64,000 nucleotides of DNA, from contig NZ_JAFMTQ010000002.1 of NCBI RefSeq assembly GCF_026126405.1, forward strand, positions 1 to 64,000, written 5' to 3'. Source of the stretch: Aureitalea sp. L0-47 (GTDB lineage Bacteria; Bacteroidota; Bacteroidia; Flavobacteriales; Flavobacteriaceae). A program made the translations under genes and the position numbers. The notes below the pieces were generated by a model. That model did no database searches. It saw nothing but the letters and a program-made list of their open reading frames with translations, and was not told the DNA's origin. Below are positions 17,600 to 25,859 of this stretch, piece after piece. Position 1 is the stretch's first letter; each line of letters begins with the position of its first letter.

Positions 17600-18124
17600 T
17601 CAATAATATGGTGAGATCATGATATAAACTATAACTCCTGTAACAGCAACGTACAACCAAATAGGGAAAGTATATTTGGCTATTTTCTTATGCTTCTCAA
17701 AATTACCCGTCAATGCCCGGACATAAGTAACAAGCACAAATGGTATCACTCCGATCGAAAGGAAAATATGACTTATCAGTACCACGAAATATACATAACG
17801 CATTATCCCTTCGCCGCCATAAGGTGTTGAGTCGGAGGTCATGTGATAAGCCACATACATAACGAGGAACAAAGCGGAAAGCAATATACAAAGCTTCATC
17901 AACCGCTCATGAGTTTTTCTGTTCCCTTTCTTTATTTGTATTACTGCGACTATCAGCAGTATCGCAGTTAGCCCATTAATGGTGGCGTAAATCGGTGGTA
18001 AAAAACCAAGTCTTTCTACCCCGGGAATCCTAACGGTAAAAAGTAGTGCGACTGCCAAAGGAATGGCTACGGAAAGAATCCAGATCCAGGTGGTATATCG
18101 TTTATGGGAGCTATTCTCGGTCAT
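17600..18124 (-). CDS. DUF420 family membrane protein (CtaM-like)
   Basis: 174 residues with five predicted membrane helices and conserved histidines (HERLMKLCILLSALFLVMYVAYH and VLISHIFLSIG). This is the DUF420 pattern; the Gram-positive member CtaM is needed for maturation of aa3-type oxidase. It lies seven bases downstream of the SCO gene and one base upstream of a small CxxC protein. Context and family both point to cytochrome oxidase assembly in the inner membrane. Confidence 0.88.
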   Translation of the reverse strand: MTENSSHKRYTTWIWILSVAIPLAVALLFTVRIPGVERLGFLPPIYATINGLTAILLIVAVIQIKKGNRKTHERLMKLCILLSALFLVMYVAYHMTSDSTPYGGEGIMRYVYFVVLISHIFLSIGVIPFVLVTYVRALTGNFEKHKKIAKYTFPIWLYVAVTGVIVYIMISPYY

Positions 18125-18131
18125 ACTTCAG

Positions 18132-18761
18132 TTATTTTAACAACTGTTCAATATCTTCTATTAGCATGCGGATGCCTTCAGCTTCAAGGCCATCGTAATA
18201 GATTATGGGATTTCCGTGTTTGTCGTATCGAGAACGGATCTTTCCCTCCTGGTCGATTAGTGCAAAATATCCGGAGTGTTCGAATCCGCCATCGACTTCA
18301 GAGTTTTCACCAACGTAAAGATTGAAACCGCCGTTCGCCAGATCGTAGATCTTTTTCTTATCCCCTGTTAGTAAATGCCAGTTCGGACTTGTGATCTCAT
18401 AACTCTCGGCATATTTTGTTAGTACTTCGGGGGTGTCGAATTCAGGATCTATACTGAATGATGCAATTCCGAGGTTTGGGTTTCCGTAGAATTTATTCTG
18501 AATTTTTACCATATTTCGATTCATGATGGGGCAGATCGAAGGACAGGTAGTAAAGAAAAATTCCGCTATATACACTTTTCCTTTGTAATCGGCATTTGAG
18601 ATCGTCTCCCCGCGCTGGTTCGTAAAACTGAATTGGGGGACATCGCCGATCACTGCAAGATCGGGATTATCGAAATAGTCACCTATTTGATCAACAGCCC
18701 AGATCCCAAAAACAAGGATAACAAATGAGATTCCAATGTATGAGTAGTCTTTTTTCTTCAT
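18132..18761 (-). CDS. SCO1/SenC family copper chaperone
   Basis: 209 residues. An N-terminal membrane anchor (YIGISFVILVFGIWAV) is followed by a thioredoxin-fold domain. The copper ligands of the SCO family are all present: Cys73 and Cys77 in TTCPSICPIM, and His162 in FEHSGYFALID. SCO proteins insert copper into the CuA site of oxidase subunit II, here probably CtaC encoded at 46323-47381. It follows a cysteine-less paralogue by five bases and precedes DUF420. Confidence 0.93.
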   Translation of the reverse strand: MKKKDYSYIGISFVILVFGIWAVDQIGDYFDNPDLAVIGDVPQFSFTNQRGETISNADYKGKVYIAEFFFTTCPSICPIMNRNMVKIQNKFYGNPNLGIASFSIDPEFDTPEVLTKYAESYEITSPNWHLLTGDKKKIYDLANGGFNLYVGENSEVDGGFEHSGYFALIDQEGKIRSRYDKHGNPIIYYDGLEAEGIRMLIEDIEQLLK

Positions 18762-18766
18762 TGTAA

Positions 18767-19417
18767 CTATATCTCTCTGTCAGCTTTATATTTCTTAAGC
18801 TCAAGACGGTATTCGGCAAGGATCACTTTTACGTCATCGTCCATTTTATTATTGATCTCTGCGAAATCCCTGGCGTCGAATCCGTACAATTTACCCACGT
18901 CTTCGTCATCGTCCCGTCCGCGCAAATTTCCATTCTTATCAATTATGAAAATATAAGGACTACTGAAATCGGGCATAAGGAGGTATTCCGAGTTCAGTGA
19001 TTTGAAAACACTTTGTATTTCTTCTTTGGTGCCGAAAACAAATTTCCAGCGGTCTGTTTCTGCAATTTCTGAAAGTTTATTTTTCAAATCCATGGAGTCC
19101 TCCTCCGAGCCTTCTGGTTGAAGAATAACCACCTGGAAATCGTTGAAACCCCTGTTCTTTTTATAGATCTTATGTGCCAGGTTAAAAGCATTCACTTTGT
19201 TTGCCAGCGGATCATTTCCGAAGAAACCAAGAATAGTAATACTGTTCTTTAGCGTTACCGTATCTTTTTCAGGAGAAGAAAAATTATCGATCTCCTTCAC
19301 GTTCTCAGTTAGTACAGGCAGGCGACCAAAATTATCCTTACCCGACGCAAAGAAGATGTACATGGATAAAGGCAGCAGGAACAAAACTCCTAGAACTAAA
19401 TACTTTTTAACTTGCAT
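18767..19417 (-). CDS. SCO/thioredoxin-fold-like membrane protein lacking the cysteines
   Basis: 216 residues with an N-terminal membrane helix (YLVLGVLFLLPLSMYIFFA) and a thioredoxin-like domain: ITILGFFGNDPLANKVNAFN takes the position where SCO has FFFTTCPSICPIMNR, and PYIFIIDKNGNLRGRDDDED resembles the SCO line ALIDQEGKIRSRYD. There is no cysteine in the protein and no obvious copper ligand set, so a redox or copper-insertion role like that of SCO is unlikely; a structural or regulatory partner is possible. It is the first gene of the assembly operon, transcribed from a consensus promoter. The homology to SCO is my reading of weak similarity and context. Confidence 0.72.
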   Translation of the reverse strand: MQVKKYLVLGVLFLLPLSMYIFFASGKDNFGRLPVLTENVKEIDNFSSPEKDTVTLKNSITILGFFGNDPLANKVNAFNLAHKIYKKNRGFNDFQVVILQPEGSEEDSMDLKNKLSEIAETDRWKFVFGTKEEIQSVFKSLNSEYLLMPDFSSPYIFIIDKNGNLRGRDDDEDVGKLYGFDARDFAEINNKMDDDVKVILAEYRLELKKYKADREI

Positions 19418-19433
19418 AGTGAAATTACTTCCA

Positions 19434-19464
19434 CAAAAATACTCCCAAAAAAGGCGTAAAACAA
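19434..19464 (-). promoter_or_regulatory. Promoter of the SCO/DUF420 operon
   Basis: On the minus strand TTG (plus bases 19462-19464), 20 nt, then TATTTTTG (19434-19441), a full match to the Bacteroidota consensus, 17 nt before the ATG at 19417. Confidence 0.75.
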
Positions 19465-19490
19465 TCTCTTAACGATATTTTGTGAGGCAT

Positions 19491-19516
19491 AAAAAAACCC
19501 CGCGATGCAGGGTTTT
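19491..19516 (-). terminator. Intrinsic terminator of the cyoE-cox operon
   Basis: On the minus strand a 10-bp stem (AAAACCCTGC with GCGGGGTTTT, one G-T pair) and loop ATC, followed by a run of T. It lies 18 bases beyond the stop of the subunit IV gene. Confidence 0.85.
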
Positions 19517-19533
19517 AATAATTTAATGTCTCT

Positions 19534-19917
19534 TTAAAAGTTGAATTTTACATAATTGCTTTTGTACACCTCGTAAATATAATCACCTTCAATAAGGAGG
19601 ATCAAAACGAGATAGCAAATAAGGAAAACCCCTGTCCAAACAACAGCTCTGCGCATCGCTTTTACCTCATCGCGCATGTGCATGAAGTCCCAGGTAATAT
19701 AGTATGCTTTCGCCAGGGTAAGAATGATGAAGATCCAGTTTAACAATTTCATCGCCATAAAACGATTCTCTGTAAGCCATTCTGGTTTAATAATACCTAG
19801 TGCAACTTCAACTACTGTTACGATAGACAGTACAGTAAAAACCCCCCATATCTTTGTTACGTTGGATTTGAACTTTAAAAGTCCTCTGAATATTTCAAGT
19901 TTATGCTCGTGTGCCAT
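19534..19917 (-). CDS. Cytochrome c oxidase subunit IV-like membrane protein
   Basis: 127 residues with three predicted helices (VFTVLSIVTVVEVALGII, LNWIFIILTLAKAYYITWDFMHM, VVWTGVFLICYLVLILLIEGDYI). The pattern AKAYYITWDFMHM is typical of the bacterial prokaryotic cytochrome C oxidase subunit IV family. It is a small accessory subunit in the inner membrane. It is last in the cyoE operon, 17 bases after a subunit III gene and just before a strong terminator. Confidence 0.88.
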   Translation of the reverse strand: MAHEHKLEIFRGLLKFKSNVTKIWGVFTVLSIVTVVEVALGIIKPEWLTENRFMAMKLLNWIFIILTLAKAYYITWDFMHMRDEVKAMRRAVVWTGVFLICYLVLILLIEGDYIYEVYKSNYVKFNF

Positions 19918-19934
19918 GCTGAATTTTTAATATA

Positions 19935-21002
19935 CTAAACAAGGTAAAAGAAGGTAAATACAAATACCCATACTAAATCTACAAAGTGCCAGTACAACCC
20001 TACTTTCTCTACCATTTCATAGTGACCTCGTCTTTCATAGGTTCCTATAATAACATTAAAGAATATGATCAGGTTGAAGATCACCCCTGAGAATACGTGG
20101 AATCCGTGGAATCCTGTAATAAAGAAGAAGAAATCGGCAAATAATGGAGTACCGTATTCATTGTGTTTCAAATTAGCTCCTTCTACCACAAGTTTCCCAT
20201 CATTAACCAATTTGGCGACACTCATTTCACGGCTATAAATTGCCTTCTCTCCTGTAGCATCCAGGTTGATAAAAGATCTTTCGAGTCTCGCGACCTCTTG
20301 TTTATCCGCAGTATCCTCAGAAGCACGAAGGGCTTCCATATCCGGGATCAATTCCTGGTCACGAATAAGCAAGTTCTCATTTGCAAGGAAACCGGCTTTT
20401 ACTTCTTCATAGTTGAAAGAGGTTTCCGTTCCACCTTCCATATACCAGATACCGTTTCCTTCGGTATGGGTTTCCGTAGTGCTGGGCAAGGTTGTGGCAA
20501 ATTCTCCAATTGCAACCCGTTTACCATCCTTATCCAGGAATTGTAATATTTTTCCACCGTTAGTTTCAACGGCTCCGTAATCTCCTTTAATGAACGTAGC
20601 CCATTCCCACGCTTGAGATCCAACGAAGATAAGACCCCCGATTATCGTAAAGAAAAGATACCAGATCACTTTCTTTTTCTGCATTTTGTGTCCTGCATCT
20701 ACCGCAAGTACCATAGTCACAGAAGAGAAAATAAGGATGAACGTCATGAATGCCACATAATACATGGGAGCGGGAACACCGTGCAGGAATGGCACGTGCG
20801 TAAACACTTCATCGGCTATTGGCCATGAATCGATAAACTTAAATCTTGAAAATCCATATGAGGCGAGAAATCCTGAGAAGGTTAGTGCATCGGAAACAAT
20901 GAAGAACCACATCATCATCTTTCCGTAGCTTGCTTTCAGAGGCCGGTTACCGCCTCCCCAAGTCTTTCCTTCTGTGCCTGTTTGAGCAACAGTAGCGTCC
21001 AT
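19935..21002 (-). CDS. Cytochrome c oxidase subunit III with large soluble insertion
   Basis: 355 residues, against roughly 200-260 for most bacterial subunit III proteins. Membrane helices with family lines are seen at both ends (SDALTFSGFLASYGFSRF, MTFILIFSSVTMVLAVD, and FFFFITGFHGFHVFSGVIFN, LYWHFVDLVWVFVFTFFYL). Between them, at about residues 130-265, is a charged soluble insertion of roughly 135 residues that contains no cysteines. The conserved HFVDLVW end identifies subunit III. A second, short subunit III is encoded directly upstream (21049-21633). The two probably occupy the same or paired positions in the oxidase; which one pairs with CtaD cannot be told. Confidence 0.88.
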   Translation of the reverse strand: MDATVAQTGTEGKTWGGGNRPLKASYGKMMMWFFIVSDALTFSGFLASYGFSRFKFIDSWPIADEVFTHVPFLHGVPAPMYYVAFMTFILIFSSVTMVLAVDAGHKMQKKKVIWYLFFTIIGGLIFVGSQAWEWATFIKGDYGAVETNGGKILQFLDKDGKRVAIGEFATTLPSTTETHTEGNGIWYMEGGTETSFNYEEVKAGFLANENLLIRDQELIPDMEALRASEDTADKQEVARLERSFINLDATGEKAIYSREMSVAKLVNDGKLVVEGANLKHNEYGTPLFADFFFFITGFHGFHVFSGVIFNLIIFFNVIIGTYERRGHYEMVEKVGLYWHFVDLVWVFVFTFFYLV

Positions 21003-21048
21003 ATAAAGAAATTGGTTTTTAATAAAGGTCCAAAAATACGACTATTTT

Positions 21049-21633
21049 TTATCTAACGAAATAGAAAAAGAAAAATAGGTAAATCCATAGTACATCGACA
21101 AAATGCCAGAAGGTCGTTGCCAGTTCTATCCCGAGTGTTTTTCCGTTTCTATATTTCTGTTTAAAATGATTATAAATTACCACCATCAAAGCGATCAGCG
21201 CAATCACGATATGCGCGATATGAACCGCCGCAATTAGGAAAATATAAGTATATGTTATGTTACTTGTAGGGCCGGTGGGATTGTAACCAAAAATTCCGAT
21301 GATCTCATCGAAGCCGCGTAATTGCAGCCAAATAAAAAGGATTCCCAGCACTAATGTGATCCATAAAAAGAGCATTCCGGCACTATTCTTTCCTTTCTTA
21401 ACATTTCTGTTTGCGAGGTGCATGGTAATGCTGCTCAGTACAATCACGGCCAAACTGTAATAAAAAGACTGTGGGATTTCAAAACCATCGAGCCAATCTT
21501 CGCGTTTGCTACTTACAATATAGGCACTTGTAAAACCCAGGAAACTCATGGACAAACTAATGATACCGAACCACAGCATCATCTTTTTGGCCCTTCTTCT
21601 CTTCATTGCTTCACTTCCTTCGGTATAATCCAT
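21049..21633 (-). CDS. Cytochrome c oxidase subunit III (short form)
   Basis: 194 residues, five predicted helices, basic N-terminus (KRRRAKKMMLWFGIISLSM). The family ending TFWHFVDVLWIYLFFFFYFV and the line HIAHIVIALIALMVVIY identify it as heme-copper oxidase subunit III. Its ATG overlaps the cyoE stop by one base. The longer subunit III gene follows after 46 bases. Confidence 0.9.
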   Translation of the reverse strand: MDYTEGSEAMKRRRAKKMMLWFGIISLSMSFLGFTSAYIVSSKREDWLDGFEIPQSFYYSLAVIVLSSITMHLANRNVKKGKNSAGMLFLWITLVLGILFIWLQLRGFDEIIGIFGYNPTGPTSNITYTYIFLIAAVHIAHIVIALIALMVVIYNHFKQKYRNGKTLGIELATTFWHFVDVLWIYLFFFFYFVR

Positions 21634-22532
21634 TAGCGTATAAATTTATCAATTACATAGATTAGCTGCAGCAGTGTGATGTAGCTAACACTAACCAGCA
21701 TGAGTTGCCTGGCTGCTTTATCTGATTTCATTCTGAATAGTCGCACCGCATAATATATCAACCAGACTCCGAGGCCTAGAATAAGTAATGCTGCAACCGG
21801 AGAAAGGAATAAGGAACCTGTCACACCAAATGCAGGTATCAGCGACGCCAGGACTGTCCAAATACAATATAAGATGATCTGTATTGCCGTTCCTTTATCT
21901 CGTCTACCATTGGGAAGCATAAAGAAACCAGCTTTTTCATAATCTTCGAACAAAAACCAGCCAATAGCCCAGAAATGGGGAAACTGCCAGAAGAATTGAA
22001 TCATGAATAAAGTCCCCGGTTCAATTCCGAAGTCATTCGTGGCCGCCACCCAACCCAGCATAAAGGGTATGGCCCCTGGTAAAGCCCCTACAAAAACTGC
22101 AAGAGGCGTCCTTGTTTTTAGTGGAGTGTATAAACTCACATACATGAATATGGAGATCGCACCAAATAAAGCGGTTTTCGGGTTAATCACATATAGTAGT
22201 CCTACACCACCCAATGTTAAAATACAGGCGAGGATAAAAGCAGAGGTGACTCCCATACGTCCTGAAGGAATTGGCCGATCCTTTGTGCGTTCCATCAACG
22301 CATCCAGATCCCTTTCTATGATCTGGTTGTAAACGTTGGAAGCGCCAACCATACAGTAACCCCCAACACTTAAAAGAAGCAGGGTAAAGAAATCAACTGT
22401 ATCGCAAGCCAACAGGTATCCGGCCAGTGAAGAAAAGACAACACTAACCGACAAGCGCATTTTAGTGATTTCAGTAAAATTTCTTACCAGGGATCCCCTT
22501 GAAGAGTATGTCTTTGTGGTCGACAAGTTCAT
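21633..22532 (-). CDS. cyoE: Protoheme IX farnesyltransferase (haem O synthase)
   Basis: 299-residue UbiA-fold membrane enzyme that adds a farnesyl group to protohaem, giving haem O for oxidase maturation. The polar prenyl-diphosphate motif NVYNQIIERDLDALMERTKDRPIPSG is at about residues 86-110, and the second loop has a matching motif near DYEKAGFFMLPNGRRDKGTA. Nine helices are predicted. ATG 22532 is chosen over 22586 because the promoter lies at 22573-22603, downstream of the longer start. First gene of an operon with two subunit III genes and subunit IV. Confidence 0.94.
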   Translation of the reverse strand: MNLSTTKTYSSRGSLVRNFTEITKMRLSVSVVFSSLAGYLLACDTVDFFTLLLLSVGGYCMVGASNVYNQIIERDLDALMERTKDRPIPSGRMGVTSAFILACILTLGGVGLLYVINPKTALFGAISIFMYVSLYTPLKTRTPLAVFVGALPGAIPFMLGWVAATNDFGIEPGTLFMIQFFWQFPHFWAIGWFLFEDYEKAGFFMLPNGRRDKGTAIQIILYCIWTVLASLIPAFGVTGSLFLSPVAALLILGLGVWLIYYAVRLFRMKSDKAARQLMLVSVSYITLLQLIYVIDKFIR

Positions 22533-22572
22533 TTTTTTAATGAAGCCAAGCTTTGCTTCGGCTGGTGCGGGG

Positions 22573-22603
22573 CAAAGATACACCACCAGCCCTTTTTTTA
22601 CAA
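22573..22603 (-). promoter_or_regulatory. Promoter of the cyoE operon
   Basis: On the minus strand TTG (plus bases 22601-22603), 20 nt, then TATCTTTG (22573-22580), a full consensus match. It lies within the dyad GCTGGTG (22561-22567)/CACCAGC (22584-22590), so the -7 box sits in the loop of a potential hairpin. Confidence 0.75.
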
Positions 22604-22632
22604 TATATATCCGATATTGTTCGGATTATATA
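22603..22632. promoter_or_regulatory. AT-rich dyad in the divergent cyoE/MBL-fold region
   Basis: Core arms ATCCGA (22609-22614) and TCGGAT (22621-22626), extended by alternating AT. It touches the cyoE -33 box and covers the presumed -33 box of the MBL-fold gene (TTG 22617-22619), so it could be an operator for both. Confidence 0.35.
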
Positions 22633-22675
22633 TGCGCTTTTTACTATTTTGCCGTTTTATTAAAAACCCGAAGAA

Positions 22676-23683
22676 ATGAGATTGTTTTATATACTACTGT
22701 TAGGTGTATTTCTAGTACCAACTCTGAATCATGCTCAAACCGAAGGCGAAGAGGAACAAGGGGATTCAAGAGTATACCAATTAGGCGAAAGAACCTATGT
22801 TTATAAAAACAGGGGAGGTAATATCGGGCTTTATATCGGCAAGCAAGGAACATTGGTGATTGACACCCAATTTGCCGACATTACCGAGGATCTTCTAAAA
22901 GTTATCGGACGATTCACTGATAAACCTATTCAATATGTTTTGAACACCCATCATCACGGCGATCATACCGGTGGAAATGGAAACTTGAGCAGGGAAGGAG
23001 CACTTATTATTTCACACGATAACGTTTACGCGAGTCTAGAGAAAAGTCTTCTAAAGGACGATGAAAAAGGAGACACTTCTTCACTTCCGAACATTACAAC
23101 TTCCGATGAACTTACATTTTACTTCAGCAATGAAAAAATAACCGTACACCACCTGGAAAGTGCTCATACCAATGGTGACCTTATGGTATTTTTCACTGAA
23201 AGCAATATCCTTCATACTGGTGACGCATTTGTAAATGGCAGATATCCGTATGTAGATAGTGCAAATGGAGGCAGTTACCAGGGCTATGTTAAAGGGCTGG
23301 GTAAGATCCTTAAGGTTTGCGACAAAGACACTAAGATCATTCCGGGGCATGGTGAAGTAGCTAATATGCAGGATGTAAGGTCACTTCTACAACTGCTGGA
23401 GATTGTTTATAAGCGTGTGGCATTCCATCACCTAAACGGAAAATCTGAAGCGGAAATCATCGCAATGACTGATCTCACCGCAGACTATGACGCCAAAGGA
23501 TTTGGCGATCATTTTATCACCAGGGAACAGTTTATGAAAATGATACACGACGATGTAGCGGCCAAGTACAATCTAGCTGAAAGAGCAGAAGCTGCGCGGA
23601 GAATAGAGGAAATGCGTAAAGATCAGGCGAGAGAAAGAGCTGAGGAACAAAAAGAAAAAGATGGTGGTAACGGAGGCCGCTAA
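22676..23683 (+). CDS. Secreted metallo-beta-lactamase-fold hydrolase
   Basis: 335 residues, signal peptide ending TLNHAQ. Metal ligands of the MBL superfamily are visible: NTHHHGDHTGG (about residues 95-105; HxHxDH), His in HHLESAHTNGDLMVF, Asp in LHTGDAFV and His in IIPGHGEV. It is therefore a di-zinc hydrolase of the periplasm or surface. The C-terminal tail of about 40 residues is highly charged (EEMRKDQARERAEEQKEKDGG). The closest subfamily is the subclass B3-like or SoxH-like group of general hydrolases, so beta-lactamase activity should not be assumed. A promoter-like TTG with TACTATTTTG lies at 22617-22651. The stop overlaps the convergent remB by four bases. Confidence 0.88.
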   Translation: MRLFYILLLGVFLVPTLNHAQTEGEEEQGDSRVYQLGERTYVYKNRGGNIGLYIGKQGTLVIDTQFADITEDLLKVIGRFTDKPIQYVLNTHHHGDHTGGNGNLSREGALIISHDNVYASLEKSLLKDDEKGDTSSLPNITTSDELTFYFSNEKITVHHLESAHTNGDLMVFFTESNILHTGDAFVNGRYPYVDSANGGSYQGYVKGLGKILKVCDKDTKIIPGHGEVANMQDVRSLLQLLEIVYKRVAFHHLNGKSEAEIIAMTDLTADYDAKGFGDHFITREQFMKMIHDDVAAKYNLAERAEAARRIEEMRKDQARERAEEQKEKDGGNGGR

Positions 23684-25770
23684 AAATCGTAGTACCAGTT
23701 GAACAGATCTGTTCTAACTCCAAAATTTATCCAGGTAGTCTGATTTTCAAACACCTCTTCCGTGTTAAGTTCTGGTGAGAAGTCTCTATATATTAAACTT
23801 GCATATACTTTCAGATTGGTAGCTGGGTTGATAAGATAGCCCGCCTGTACTTCAGCATGAAAAAAATCGGTGGAATTGCCCTGTGCCAGATCGTTTCCAT
23901 TATCCATGATCCTGTTATCTTCAGTGCCGTAGATACTTCCGCCGTAAAAATTCATGTCGTCAGGAGTATTGAATTCGAATCCTCTCTTCGCAACAATAAA
24001 TTTAGCGTCTCCAAATATTCTGCCTTTCTGGTACCGGGCTATCCCGATAAACTCTGAGAAATTCGCTCCGAGGGTATGAGCAAGAGATTGATTGCTATGC
24101 CCGTAATTCAAAATTACGGTATTATGAGAATAGGTATAAGGCCTAACGCGATTGTATTCAGCCTGTAAATAGAGACCATCCACTTTAAAGGCATCGTAGT
24201 ACTTTGCACCAACCTGATATCCAATCTTATTCTTGTAACTTCCGTTTCCTCCGGAGATATCACTGGTAGAAAACTCATCGATTATTAACTGCCCGTAGAT
24301 GTTCACCTTATCCGTGAATTTAAACTTGGCACTTAACCCCACAATGGCATTACCTCCCCTTGAACCCGTAGAAAACTCGATTGCGCGGTAGAAAATAACA
24401 GGATTCAAATAGTTAAAATCGAATCCCCTTTCATTGTCGTTCTGCCAAATAACCGATTCGAACAGACCAATATTCAATCGTTTGGTAACATTATAACTCA
24501 AATAATGGTTCGCGATGTACTTTGTTCTGAAAGAACCATCGGCAGTCACTTCGGGACGGACATCCCTCAGGGACATCCACGTGTTGGTATATTTAATCTT
24601 CCAAAACGATGTATTGACCTTAAAAAAGGGATACGGACTGGCGTTGTCACTCATCAATAAAGAACGGTAGCCATCACCGATAAAATTTTTACCATGACCT
24701 AGTTGAAAATTGAATGTCTTTGATGGTGAATATGAAATATGCCCTGTGGCCACCGGGTAATCATAAGAATCGGTCTTAAAGTCCTTAGCAATACCTCTTC
24801 CCGGAATGATTGCAGGATTTCCTCCATCTGGCTTGATAGATTCGGCAAACCGATTAAAATAGCCCGCGAATCTCCCCTGATTTTCATAAACTACGGCAAA
24901 GAAATTAAGGTTTTTGCCTATCCCACCTTGGGCATAAACCAGTCGGGTGTTATTATAAGTGTCGATCTCCGCATCTGTATCCCTACCAACTTGCAGATCA
25001 ACGCCCGGATCCAAAGTAAACCAGTAATCCTTTCCTTTCACCATAACCATATGTTCGTTCCACCATTTCCGTCCCAACCAGGAGGATTTGTTCTTCAGAA
25101 TCTTTGAATTTTCCTCCTCAAAGTTGTAATAGCGATTTACCTCGCTGTAGATATAGGGCTTTTGAGCCGTATGGTTATTAAGTCCAATTCGGTTCATTGC
25201 CGGATCGAAAAGACTGTAATTGTGGTGTGATAATGGAATATTGATATTACTTGTATATTCCTCGTTCTCGTAAGGTAGCTTTTCCAATGAGTCGTACTCA
25301 TTTAAAACTACTTCGTCAGGTTGTGTCCCAGAGTTTGTTTGCCGAATTTCTTCAGGTACCTCGGGTGCAACGAGTGGAATTTTGATCGCTAAAGTATACT
25401 GGGTATACGCTGGTTTACCAGTGTAGGTGGCTGGAGTTATCTTCGGAAGTAAGCCAAAAACACGCTCCGCTTCATTTTCCAGTTCCTCATAGATCGCGTC
25501 AATCAGGATAACTTTGAAATTTCCTTCTTTGTCAATCTCGAAAAATACAGCTACCGCTCCCTGGTAGTTTTCTTCTGAAACTATTTCAGGTACTTTGAAA
25601 TTCGAATAAACAAATTGCTGCAGGGTTAGGTTAAAACAAGACTCAAGTTGGTCTATATCCGTATCCGAACATTCGGGGAAAACCGGGTATTTCTCAAAAG
25701 ACGAGGTATTGGTCTGGGAATATGCCGAGCTAAGAATTAGACAGAAAAGAATCGAGGCAAAAAATTTCAT
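23680..25770 (-). CDS. remB: Gliding motility protein RemB-like, with N-terminal TonB-C-like domain
   Basis: 696 residues, signal peptide ending SAYSQ. Residues about 25-140 resemble the C-terminal domain of the three TonB paralogues upstream: YPVFPECSDTDIDQLESCF matches their YPGCE...KKC line, and LENEAERVFGLLPKITP matches ELENEAERVINLLPRLKP. The remaining 500 residues are rich in aromatic strands with GRKWWNEHMVMVKGKDYW and HGKNFIGDGYRSLLMSDN and end FNWYYDF, as in flavobacterial RemB and other outer-membrane beta-barrel-like proteins. RemB is needed for normal gliding in Flavobacterium johnsoniae, where, as I recall, it also lies shortly downstream of sprA. The identification rests on this context and the C-terminal part; I could not align it. 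Confidence 0.75.
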   Translation of the reverse strand: MKFFASILFCLILSSAYSQTNTSSFEKYPVFPECSDTDIDQLESCFNLTLQQFVYSNFKVPEIVSEENYQGAVAVFFEIDKEGNFKVILIDAIYEELENEAERVFGLLPKITPATYTGKPAYTQYTLAIKIPLVAPEVPEEIRQTNSGTQPDEVVLNEYDSLEKLPYENEEYTSNINIPLSHHNYSLFDPAMNRIGLNNHTAQKPYIYSEVNRYYNFEEENSKILKNKSSWLGRKWWNEHMVMVKGKDYWFTLDPGVDLQVGRDTDAEIDTYNNTRLVYAQGGIGKNLNFFAVVYENQGRFAGYFNRFAESIKPDGGNPAIIPGRGIAKDFKTDSYDYPVATGHISYSPSKTFNFQLGHGKNFIGDGYRSLLMSDNASPYPFFKVNTSFWKIKYTNTWMSLRDVRPEVTADGSFRTKYIANHYLSYNVTKRLNIGLFESVIWQNDNERGFDFNYLNPVIFYRAIEFSTGSRGGNAIVGLSAKFKFTDKVNIYGQLIIDEFSTSDISGGNGSYKNKIGYQVGAKYYDAFKVDGLYLQAEYNRVRPYTYSHNTVILNYGHSNQSLAHTLGANFSEFIGIARYQKGRIFGDAKFIVAKRGFEFNTPDDMNFYGGSIYGTEDNRIMDNGNDLAQGNSTDFFHAEVQAGYLINPATNLKVYASLIYRDFSPELNTEEVFENQTTWINFGVRTDLFNWYYDF

Positions 25771-25822
25771 TGGTAATTGGGTTGTTGGCAGAAAGATACG
25801 GCTTTTTTAAAATCGTGAACAC

Positions 25823-25853
25823 AAAAAAACCGCTGCGTTATCACAGCGGTTTT
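25823..25853 (-). terminator. Intrinsic terminator between tonB copy 1 and remB
   Basis: On the minus strand the stem AAAACCGCTG/CAGCGGTTTT with an 8-base loop is followed by a T-run. It lies seven bases after the tonB stop, so remB needs readthrough or its own promoter. Confidence 0.85.
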
Positions 25854-25859
25854 CAACAA

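Noticed and set aside
19534-22532. A cytochrome bo-type quinol oxidase operon because of cyoE
   Set aside because: The subunit I/II genes are of the cytochrome c-type elsewhere in the window, with CuA ligands in subunit II; cyoE serves haem O as precursor of haem A.
22561-22598. Hairpin GCTGGTG/CACCAGC followed by a T-run read as a plus-strand terminator
   Set aside because: No plus-strand transcript is expected there, and the cyoE promoter occupies the loop; the resemblance is probably incidental.
22676-23683. Called as a true beta-lactamase resistance gene
   Set aside because: Only the superfamily metal motif is seen; the subclass is not decided by sequence and resistance cannot be claimed.
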